Source: Membranipora membranacea
Lineage: Eukaryota > Bryozoa > Gymnolaemata > Cheilostomatida > Membraniporidae
Length of the DNA stretch: 64,000 bases
Reading direction: 5' to 3'
Assembly (NCBI GenBank): GCA_914767715.1
Contig: OU612068.1
Location: forward strand, 6,820,001-6,884,000
The position numbers were made by a program, and so were the translations under genes. Of the stretch, positions 1 to 11,000 are shown one piece after another. The notes beneath the pieces were generated by a model, which ran no database searches, was not told where the DNA came from, and saw only the letters and a program-made list of their open reading frames with translations. Position 1 is the stretch's first letter. Each line of letters opens with the position of its first letter.

Positions 1-45
1 CATTTGTTTGAAAATTTCCTACTATTCATGAAATTTACTTGGCAG

Positions 46-3000
46 TGAGGTGGAAAAAAGGCAGAAGGTTTTGGATGAGGAGTACAATGACAAACTTGAG
101 ATGCTACATAATCTAGAAAACCAGCGCCAGAATCTGGAAGAGGAGAAATACTCCGCAGATACTGAACTTGATAAACAAAGGATGGCTCTAGATGAGAAAC
201 AAAGAGCCTATGATTCTCTAATGAGAGAACATGAGCTTGCGCGTGAGAAAGAGGCCCAGCTAATGGGTGATAAAGCTGCGTTGGACCTCAGTCTTAGGAC
301 AATACTTGTTGAGAAGAAAAGTCAGCATGAGATTGTCGCCCGTAAGCAGAGAGAAAAAGATAAGGATTTGAGGAGTCTGAAAAGAGCTGAACTCCAACTA
401 AAAGTAAGAATTACCTACCATAATGCGTTTTTTTCTCACGTAGTGCAATGAGAATAATTTGTTGTTTAACTTGCTAATACGCCTACTCTAGATACCAGAT
501 GTTATAGCAAAATTGAAATTCGCAGCAAAAATGACAAGTCAGATTTATCTTACTTTGTTTTGAGAGCACACAATACACTTTAAATTGAATCAACTGTTGT
601 CCCAAATTCCCTGTTGTGATCATCATTATCATTATCATGGAACAGTTACCGAATGATTTACATATGAGTACCAAAGATTTAGTAAGAAATCTTCATCTAA
701 TGCACCAGTTCTGTCAAAGAATTAACCGTAAACAAAAGGAACGATGGCAATGATGGTCTGGTTGTAGGTAGCTGAAGACAACTTGGCTCATCAGCGGATG
801 ATTATGGATAAGGTAAAGGGTTCACTTGACTCCGCACCTAAAGACGATGGCACTCTTTTCAACAAGAGAAAAGAGCTACAAAAAGATGTAGAGCAAACAA
901 AACGCGCTCTCTCACAGCAGGTATACCCCCAGCACTTCTCGCGCAATATGGCACTTTAGTCTCAAATCAGAGGAATCAATGATAGTTTTTCAGCAAGTTT
1001 GCCATTTTTGCCTTTTCCATTATTTTCAATGATCAGGCTCTGATAAGAACGTTCCCCTTGCATACCATTACTAATCGTGTTCAGGTTGTGATACAAACTT
1101 CAAAGGGAATGAAAGAATCTGAGCATATAACATACTCCATCCCCATCTTCTTGTAGACATCATTGACAGCTGTGGAGCAGGTGAAAGTGGAACAGTCAAT
1201 AGCAGAGGAGGGACGACTCCTGTATGAGCAGGGAGATCTGCGTATTGAGGTTGTAGAGTTGACGAGGCTGGCTGCTATCAAGGCCGATGAGAGGGAGCAG
1301 AAGGCTAGAGACTTCATGAGAGCTGAGATGAGATATCACAGGGCAGTGGAAGACCTGAAAACAAAACAACTACAGATACAAGATCATGAGAAAAAATACA
1401 AAGGTACTGTTTCGATGACATTTGATTTGATGTAAATTGCGCCCTATATAATTATGATAAAAAATCTGTCTGACTTAACTTTCAGCAGAGTCACTAATTA
1501 GTATTCCACCTTGGTGTCATGAAGACATATAAAAATCATCTAAGTACTCGGACAAAATTTTATTATCATTTAGATGTGATTGATAATTGCGGATAAATAC
1601 AGAAATTATTCTTCAATAATTTTGAACTTTCACAGAAATGCAGACAAGGCTCAAAGAGTTTGCCAAACTATATGATGTGATTAAGAACGAGAGGAACAAG
1701 ATAGTAAATCTGATTCAGACCAGTACACAGATCTCAGCAGAAATGAGGGAGAAAATCAAAATCTTAGACAATGAGATGGAGATTCTAAGAACTGCTGTAT
1801 CACAAAAAGAAAGGTAAAGAACATGGATAGGATGATTGTAGATGCCGAAAGCAAGCATGAGAATTTTGGTATACTTCCCCATCGCTTAGTTTCAACCATA
1901 ATATAAATAATCTAACGTCTAACCATGATGTAGTGGTGATTCCGATGATCAACTAAGAGTCTTTGAACACCTTCCCAAACTCAGCTGAGAGTAGTTGGGT
2001 TGACTTGCTATGCTCATAATCATGATGAGCAGTGTTGCACTGTCTGATCTTACAATGCCTTGTTTCAAGTTTTCATAGGGGTCACAACTCAAGAATATCT
2101 GTAATTCCTAGGCCTGACAGCTAGATTCTCATATTTCTCATTGATAGGTTGTTACAGAAGACTAGACTGAGACATCTGAATAGTATAGTTATCAGAGATA
2201 GTCTGAGAAATGAACTGGCCAAGCAGATGAGGATAGAGGAGGAGATGCGAGAAAAGAGAAAACAGCAAAAAATGGAGATAGAAAAACTTAACAACATGAT
2301 CAATCACGCCGAGGTAAATATTATGTTTATGTTCTTGTTGACACAGTATTAGAAATTTGATAAAGTGTGGAAGGTCTGGAAAATTGGTTGCAGACAAACT
2401 CAAGGTGTCTGGTTTAGATACAAATTATGCTAATACCAAACGGTATTGCAGTATGTCAATATATGCAGCACCCTTTGCTGTCTATGAGTAATAGAAGACA
2501 TCATTCTAACGATGTTGACTTTGTAGGAGAACATGGTAAAGTTAAGGAATAAGTATGAAGAAGAGGTACAACACAGAAATAACAGAGGAATCCAGCTCAT
2601 AGAGAGGAATGAAGAAGTCTGCATATTCTACGAGAAAGTTAATATACAGGGTAAGTAAAGCATTAGATCTAATATTGCCGTCGGACATCATTTTAAACAT
2701 TAGAAAACTGGAAATCCAGTTAAGGCAAATTACCTTTGCAATCCAAGTATTGCGAGATACTAGCTTAAATTCTGAAATAAAAGGTTGAGAATGGGAAATG
2801 GTTTCAAAATGTATGTCATATTCATGGCTGGTCTTAGCTCCCAGACTCTTGTCTCACCCCCGCACTCTCTGGGAAATGACTTCAAACGATAGCATAGCTT
2901 TGATTCTTGTAAATGATGAAGAATAATAGTGTTTTATCTTGAATCTATTGTATCAACATCACTAGGGGAATTCCTGTGTCTAATACATTAATTTGCACAG

Positions 3001-5376
3001 AAAAGAAACTTACAACATAATATTTGTGTCCTGGTTCTGACTAGCATGAGGATATATCTACCTATTCTTATTCACCTACACTTTTCCTGTAAATAAGTTG
3101 ATTGATGGCTAGGTCAGATTCCTTAATGCAACCGGTTTATTCCATCTGCTCATTCTATAGATACAATGATAAGAGAAGGTAATGTGGCAGTGCAGGCTCG
3201 AGAAGAAGAGATCAGATTTATGAGGATGCATTCTCAAGAAGAGAGACGAGGCATCGATGTGCTCAGGAAAGCTCTGCCTAACAAACGTAACCTCGAACAG
3301 GAACTAGTTACTCTACAAATACAGGTATGGCAGGCTGATCGGAGTGCTTAAATGACATATGATCACTTGGTAATTATGACTATATTATTAATCATTTGAT
3401 GCCCCTGCCGAAGTCTTAGTGTCAGGCTCCCTGTTTCTCTTCTATTCTCATTGGCAGTTGGAGTGGAAAGAGAAAACTAATTTGTTTCTCACAGCGCATT
3501 GCATAAAAACAACTTGCATTACTTGTTGTAGACTCTGTTTCAGGTGTTTGTTCTACCTGAAGAAATACTGGATTTGTTTAAAATAAGAATTTTGTTTCAC
3601 TCACCTCGTAATGATCAGATTCTGATTTGTTATGTTATGTTACAGCTCTCACAATGTCAGGACAGAATGACGGAGCAGGAGAAGATGTTAGAAGATCCTA
3701 ACGACGAGACTCGGGTCAGATTCCTAGAGGGCAAGGATATGAACCCAGCTGAGCTCAAGGATAAAATGCAAGAGGTATGTGTATAAAGGAGCTACATTGT
3801 TTAAAATTTTCATTTGAAATTTGTTGTCTTTAACCAAAACAAAAATGACTTCTACTGTAATTGGCAGACAACATTTCGTATCAAAGTTTTTTTTTGTAAA
3901 TATGAGTGAGAGTAATGAATGGTAACACAGCATTTCAAGTTAAGATCTTTTCAGATATTAAACTGAATCTAATGTAAAGATTTCTCATTGAGTTATGGAA
4001 TGCGTTGAGGTGGGAGGATTGTTGCAGTAACATGTGAGATGGAGATGTGGCATTGACAGACCAATGGTTTGACTTGTGTGATGTCGCAATGTGATCATTG
4101 TATCCTTAATTAAAACATTTTAGTTGGAAACACGGTTAGCCGAAAAAGAAGAGCAGTTATTAGAAAAAGAATTAATATTTGAGCAAGTCGGCAGATTAGC
4201 CGACAGAGTGAAGAAGAGAGCTGACACTGGCAAAGGTGATACTCTAGATTTGGCTAAAAAGGTAAGTTCTACAACCTAGGCTATGATACACGTGACCTGA
4301 TGTAGCCTGACTATTATGTATTAATCTCATGGTAATTACAGGCGTAATGAGTGTTTAGCTAACCAGAATAGCCATCTTTAAGAGCCTCAAAGTTTATGTG
4401 TCATTATATTGGTGAGGTTTCCATCATAAAAACTCTCATCATCGAGACAGCTGACACTGATGTCATAAACAATAATAAAGGGGTATAATTTTAAACATTT
4501 ATGAAAGTATCAATCAAATGATTTTTCAAGTTATTGCCAGATTCAATGTGTATTATTTTTCACTTTATGCTTCATTCAGGTGAATGATATTCAGGCTAAA
4601 ATAAAAGACACAACTCGTAAAATGATGGCGATAGTGTCAGAGTTATCCATGAACCAGGCGTCTGCAATGAAGTTACAAACGACAGTGAAGGAGCAGGAGG
4701 CACACCTGGAGCAGTGCTACATCAGGATGGAGAAGGGAGAACCGCCCAGTGAGGATATAGAGAGGGAATGGGAGAAGGTGGTCAGAAACGATGAGAGAAG
4801 ATCTCGTGATCAGGCTCATATGAATATGGTATGTGAGAAGGTTCGGTCATTTTTTGGGTTTGTTCACATCTCCATTGCAGGGAAATAAATTTGGATCGAA
4901 TCTCCAGGAATTTTGTTGTGTGACGTTGCAAGAAATAATATCTTAAGACTTTGACCTTGGTACCTAACTAACTTTTTACAGGCTCAATGTGCGGTTGGGT
5001 CAAAGAAGATGCGGTGTTCACATCTCCTTTGCAGCAAAGTATAAAGTTGCATCCCAAGAATTTAGTAAAATTAATTTGTGCTGTGTAACATTGCAAGATC
5101 CAACATGTCTAGGAACCTATACCTTGTAATAGTGCTTGGAATCGTGCACATCCTTGACTTTCTTTTTTACAGGCTCAATATGAGGAGGACCAGTACATGT
5201 TAAGTGATGGTTATAAGTCTACAGCCGAGCCTCGACCTAACGCATACATTCCTGATGATGAGTCAGAGCTGCCCATACCTCGTCCATATGGCTCACACGC
5301 TCCCTTCAAACCACAGGAAGCTGGCAGTACGATGAGACACATGCGAAAACCTGTACCTAAGCCTATTGAGATCTAA
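46..5376 (+). CDS. CCDC146: CCDC146/MBO2-like ciliary coiled-coil protein, C-terminal 702 residues (5' part outside window)
   Basis: Eleven exons join in frame: 46-403, 768-920, 1157-1403, 1636-1813, 2148-2313, 2527-2650, 3161-3324, 3646-3774, 4124-4261, 4580-4828 and 5173-5376 (stop TAA). All have AG/GT borders. The product is almost entirely charged coiled coil rich in K, E, R and Q. Exon 4 encodes the stretch [11 protein letters not shown] followed by a [17 protein letters not shown] heptad region, which I recognise as a CCDC146 hallmark. The C-terminus turns proline-rich ([14 protein letters not shown]) and ends in PKPIEI. CCDC146 is the animal relative of Chlamydomonas MBO2 and is known as a centriole, axoneme and sperm-flagellum protein; a ciliary role here is by homology only. 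The exon at 46 begins mid-gene, so the start codon lies outside the window. The last intron carries a tandem duplication with a second acceptor. Confidence 0.87.
4835..5181 (+). repeat. Imperfect tandem duplication in the last CCDC146 intron, with a duplicated 3' splice site
   Basis: Two diverged copies, about 4835-4987 and 5003-5181, share the order: GTTCACATCTCC..TTGCAG, then GAAT..T, then TGTGTRACRTTGCAAGA, then a pyrimidine tract with TTTTTACAGGCTCAAT. The second copy ends in the real acceptor of the last exon (5173). The first copy keeps an acceptor-like site at 4980-4981, followed by sequence resembling the first bases of the real exon (GCTCAATGTG against GCTCAATATG). Using it would add 20 codons and then stop at 5042-5044. 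Confidence 0.7.
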
Positions 5377-5579
5377 TTTAATGATAAATTGTTAGCTGCT
5401 CATTGTTAGCGAAACTTTTCATTCCCGTATTGAATATTTTGTGCTGGAACATGGAGATTCAGTACTTGCGAACATTTTCTTTATTATATTGCCAAAGTAT
5501 ATTTATGGATCAGCTGATTTCTGATACTATGCCCATGTTGGAATCAGCAACAAAATATTTTGTTATACAATTTACATGA

Positions 5580-5585
5580 AATAAA
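5580..5585 (+). terminator. Polyadenylation signal AATAAA of the CCDC146-like gene
   Basis: AATAAA lies about 204 bases after the stop codon at 5376, in AT-rich sequence. This is a normal distance for a metazoan 3' UTR. Confidence 0.6.
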
Positions 5586-6045
5586 ACTAGTACATATCAT
5601 GGCCAGTATTGTTACCCAAATTAGTTAATTGATTTATTTATGAAATTATTATCCCTCAATCATGATATTTTTCACCATGAAACCCGACATTCCCTCAACT
5701 GAGCCCAAAGGCCTGCTGTGTACCTTTACACTGAATCCACCTGTTAACATGTTTACTGTATTATGTTCTAACCGGTATGATACACCGTCAGTTACCTTAA
5801 CGAAGTCAAATGAAACTAGCTTCATTATTGTGGTTATTTATTGTTTAATTTAATGTTAATAGAAGGTAGAAATTGCTTATTTGTGGTAAAACATATAGAG
5901 AACCTAAGCCAGTCCGCCCAAACAAGTGTGTCAGCCTCACAACCAGGGGCTGCTAAATTTAAAGTAAAACATCTTATATTAATTTATCAAAATATATATT
6001 TTAGTAAGATTCTAGAGCCGGGACCTTCAAAATGAAAACTGCCCA

Positions 6046-6087
6046 CAGTAAATCCACAACATTTACCAGTAAATCCACAACATTTAC
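6046..6087 (+). repeat. 21-base direct repeat, two copies
   Basis: CAGTAAATCCACAACATTTA plus C occurs twice in a row, 6046-6066 and 6067-6087. In one frame it encodes a repeated VNPQHLP-like heptad followed by a proline-rich stretch, but no gene model supports it. Confidence 0.75.
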
Positions 6088-6670
6088 AAGTGAAGCCCCC
6101 AGACTCTCGCCCCCTGCCTCCACTGCCCCCAGGAAAACCACGTCAACAACTAATACTGACTTCAAATAGAAGGACCATATATATAGATCTTTTTCTCTGT
6201 TAAATAAGAGGACTGGGCAAAGATAGAACCATTGCTACCCATTGAAATCCTACCACCAGCAGAACTAAAAACCACCACCAGTACCAAACCATGATCAAAT
6301 TCTGATACCAAAATAGGATGAGAACAAACAACATTATTTAATCCCTTGTACCGTAACAGTACATTGCTTGAAAACTTATCACCATGTCCAATAATCTTGA
6401 TGTCATTTAAGGATGATTTAAATGATAATTGCTCATAGAATGAGGATGGTTAGGTGTTACCATTTATTATATTACTTTGAGACAACTAAGAGGAGTTATC
6501 TGCATTTACACAAAGGAAGGATAACTAAAGCCATAAACATGAATTGCCCTACATTTTGACTATACATACAAATTTTTGTACTTGTTCTTTATTAATTTAT
6601 AGAGGTTGGCTTGAAAATGTACAAATAACAAAATGTTAAAGGCAATGTACATACAATCATGTCCTATAGC

Positions 6671-6786
6671 GTCTCTGTTTCTCTTTTTTTTTGTTTCAAA
6701 ATTTTTTTTTTCTGGCACCGAGTGCAAAACATTTCGAATGAGATGACTTTGAATGCCAATGAAAAAATATATATATATATATATAT
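6671..6786 (+). mobile_element. 3'-end fragment of a LINE, same family as the element at 43537-44600
   Basis: The stretch from TCTGTTTCTC through CTGGCACCGAGTGCAAAA, CATTTCGAATGAGATGACTT and a T-rich run matches the reverse complement of 43537-43640, which lies just beyond the ORF end of the minus-strand LINE. The copy here is therefore a 5'-truncated plus-strand insertion of about 115 bases ending in an AT tract. Confidence 0.65.
6767..6786. repeat. (AT)10 microsatellite
   Basis: Ten uninterrupted AT units follow an A-run at the end of the LINE 3' fragment. The array may have grown from the LINE tail. Confidence 0.9.
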
Positions 6787-8041
6787 GCAAGTACATCAAA
6801 TCTATTACCGTTTTGGTTAACTTTAAAAGTGCATTGGAATAAACTTATAGACGTCTGATTAACAGTGCTGATGAGGCAGACTGGTAATCCCATAGATGTG
6901 TTTTGTCTATGGGTAATCCTATCAAAACTAAAAGTACATAAGATTTAGCAGGATTATAAAAAGAAATTCTCTTATTATAAATATTATTCTATATATTATC
7001 AAAAAGTATATACACATCCTGTCATTCACAGCTTACAGTTTTTACCTGCAGAGAAATTACTGTTATGTGAGTACAGAATTTAACAACTTAGATAAAATGA
7101 TAAGCGCAAGTCAAATGAGGATGACTTATTCTATCTTATCTCATGCATTATGCTAATATAGTTATGTTTGCATATATTCGTTAGCTTGATGCCGTGTTGG
7201 TTCAATTTGGAGTCATAATAAATCTCTTCAATTTGAGAACACAACAATTCAAGAATAATATTTCATAAAACATGACACCACCAAAAACTATAATTTACTA
7301 AACTTATTATGCTTCATTAAATGTTAGCTTCGCTCTCACTAAAAGGTACTCCAAAATAAGCGTTTTCAAATAGTTGAACTATAAAGTAGAGCAGCAGCCT
7401 GGGAATCCTGGCTAGGAATCTGCATGTTCTATGGTGTTATGTATGGTAAATTGCTCACTGTACATCATCAGAATTTTAAGAATTTCTACCCATTATAACT
7501 ATCACAATCACAATATCAAAGAATGCACCGGAAAAGCTCGATGATGAACAAGGATTACCAACACACAGCTGATACTCTATGGCTAACACCTGCTAGAAAG
7601 TCTTGTGACATTCCAGCACTTACTGGAACAATCTTTGTCTGGAATTTCCATGTACAGTCAATCAACCACGACGGTCGGTCGTCGCAAGGAAACTTGCAGT
7701 GTGTGATAATAAAATATACCAATTATTATCATTATCAATCATATAGGAGTGCCAGCAGGTGGGTCATGGTAAGGTGTCTTTGGAAAAGTGTCAAGATGAC
7801 TAAGGATGATGTTGGTGGGATTATGGCTTACCTTGATTATGTGGTGTGCTCTTGCTGAAGAGGCATTATTTTGAAATATGGAATGTAGTTTGTATTAGGC
7901 TGTGTGCACTACTGGGCTTTAAACCTTTCTAGTTAGGAGGAATACCTTTGAAGCGTTCGGCTTCTTGACCACATGTCAAAAATAGCCTATAAATCTCCAT
8001 GAATTATATCACTAGAGTTGAGAACAACGGCCTAGCGGGCT

Positions 8042-11000
8042 ATGGACGAAATAGAAAAGCAACCACTTATCCAATCATCACAGAAGGAACAGATTGTAAG
8101 CCCTGACTTTGACAGCAAGAATACAGAATCACGTTCTTGTGGACAAAAGGTGGCTTTCTTAGCCCTTCTATTACTGCAGTTCTGTCATCTATGTACAGAT
8201 TCACTGTTAATACCCTTCTTCCCAAACGAGGCGCTTACTAAAGGGTTGACTCATGTTCACCTTGGAGTTGTTTATTCTGCATATGAGTTCACTAGATTTC
8301 TCTCTGCACCCATATTTGGGTCTCTGGTAAGTTAAAAAGTCTCTCCGGTCTTCTCATGGCATTATAATCATTCGTTGCCAACATGTGGACCTGAATATTA
8401 GCAACTACTATAATCAGTTTTCAGTAATATTTTATTGGCTTTTCCTATCTATTTCTTTTGAATAACTTAATTGAAAAGACTCTGTTTTTCATATTATAAC
8501 AAAACCACAAAAGTCATTACTCCATTTTTCCACAGTTTCAGCCTTTGGTCAAATGTAGATGATATCTGGCTCTATGAACTCTTGCCTTATATTTTCTCAC
8601 TATGTCTGCAAGGCACACAATAAAAACCCATAGTCAAGCACTGTTTTGGACCTGCTCTTGACCCATGGTGATGGACTGTGTGAAATATTCCTACAAATAT
8701 CTGGCCCTATAATGTGTTCCCAGAACCAAGTCATTGACTGTGCAGAGGCGTGCAGACACAGACTTTTTAGACACGTCTTTGTTTAGTACAATCCGGATGA
8801 TTAAATTATCACTTCCATTTCAGATTCTAATTATTGGACCAAAGCGCATGTGTCTCATAGGCAGTCTCATCTCTTCATCATCATGCGTCGGGTTCGGGTG
8901 AGTTCATGCACATGATTAGGAGTGACATGAGTTGCTATTTTTTAAACAACTGTCGGAAATATTATCCCACAATCCTGTGTGGCAAATTAGGTGTCACCAT
9001 AAACAAATTATAAAATAACTTGCCTAGACATCAAGTCAAAATAGTGTCACAATTGGGATGCAGTTAACTTATGTACCACTATACTTTAGTAAGTACCGGT
9101 GTAGTATTGTAAACTGTCCCCCGCGCGAAAACAACCCCGGGACACTTTACAATATTGTAAACTGTCCCTGGGACACTTTACAATAAAAAAAGGCCTATGT
9201 AAACTGTCCCCCCCCTATTGTAAACTGTCCCCCCTATTTGTGACTGTCCATATCAAAGGCCCAGCTGTTTATCACCATTCTAAATGGGTCAGATCATCTA
9301 ACTGGAGCATACCATGATGTTCTGGCTGCCACTATGATGGCCAAAGTTGTACCATGGGATGGTGGTGGTATCTCATTGACATTATGAATGAGTGTATAAA
9401 GACACTTTTTCATGTGGTACTTGATAGATCTATTTTTCGCAAACACTAGTTGTTATATGAAGCTCCTATGATTCAGAGACGTTTGGTTTACGAAGAAAGG
9501 TGCACTAAGCCAACAGTGAAAAAATGTGTAGTTACCACATCACAGAATGCGCTGTTCTTGGAGTGCCTTGCAAACAGTTACCATTGCCGAAGTAAGAACA
9601 ATTATCAAAATCATACTTAGGCACCTTGATGATGATATACTCTCTCATGCAGTGATGGCTGTACAAACCAACTAGCGGCAATGTGTACTAGTGCTGCTTT
9701 CGTAATAAGTTGAGGCCAGAATTTTCGCTACACCTCAACAAAGCTTTGCTTAAGCCGTGCGAAAACAACCATCCCCCAACAGTACTTTTTTAAACTGTAT
9801 GCTCGAAAATGACAGGTGGCATCTTATGTTATTTTACAACCATAGTGTAGGCGTCATAATGATACTATTTTGTCCATTTTCGGATGAATGCATCGCAATG
9901 TAATGAGCATAACAGGTGTTTTACGTTTCACAGAAGCTCAATGAGCCGCGCAAAAACAACCCCCCTCCCCCCAAACACCCATCTAGAATGGCACTGCTAT
10001 TCGATATATTTGTGTTTGTCCTGCTGAAAATGTTTCTGCTGCATTACTTGTCATACTTAACACTGTAACCCTGCATATAAACCAATTGCTTAAGCCGCGC
10101 GAAAACAACCACCTTCCAAACTGTCTTATAAATATTACCTGTCAAAAAGTCTCAAACATAATGAACCATGATTTGGCAGCCATAATGTGATTGTCATGAG
10201 GTGACTGTCTACCAAATTTTAGATTGAAAGGTTAGAACTTAATGACACTACGGATGATATGTCATTCTTTGCAAGTTCATGAGCCGCGCGAAAACAACCA
10301 CCCCAGCACATTCTGTGATGTGGTAACTACACATTTTTTCACTGTTGGCTTAGTGCACCTTTCTTCGCAAACCAGACATCTCTGAATCATAGGAGCTTCA
10401 TATAACAACTAGTGTTTGCGAAAAATAGATCTATCAAGTACCACATGAAAAAGTGTCTTTATACACTCATTCATAATGTCAATGAGATACCACCACCATC
10501 CCATGGTACATTTTTGGCCATCATAGTGGCAGCCAGAACATCATGGTATGCTCCAGTTAGATGATCTGACCCATTTAGAATGGTGATAAACAGCTGGGCC
10601 CTTGATATGGACAGTCACAAATAGGGGGGACAGTTTACAATAGGGGGGACAGCTTACAATATGGGGGGACAGTTTACAATAGGCCTGTTTTTATTGTAAA
10701 GTGTCCCCGGGACAGTTTACAATATTGTTAAGTGTCCCGGGGTTGTTTTCGCGCAGGGGACAGTTTACAATACTACACCGGTACAATACCCGCACAGCAT
10801 AGTAAATACCCACGTGCCGCCCGCGTTATACTATAGAATGTCAAGTGAAATGCTCCACTTTCGGTGGAATCTTCGTCTTATAACCTAATTGCGGTTCATA
10901 AACAACACGCTAACACGAGAAGAAACAATTCCTCACTAATGAGCCAAAACAAATTTAGAGACTGAATTTGGAAATAGACACAAATTTCTCCTATCACTCT

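Larger units (their letters stand above)
5586..8041. other. Intergenic stretch between the CCDC146-like gene and the transporter
   Basis: No convincing exon is visible. Open stretches at 5841-6035 and 7523-7858 show no recognised domain. Between 6046 and 6180 a short proline-rich reading frame follows a 21-base duplication; I could not tie it to flanking exons. A LINE 3'-end fragment and an AT microsatellite are listed separately. Confidence 0.5.

Noticed and set aside
7523..7858. 111-codon open frame on the plus strand
   Set aside because: No recognisable domain, no supporting splice sites, composition like the surrounding intergenic DNA.
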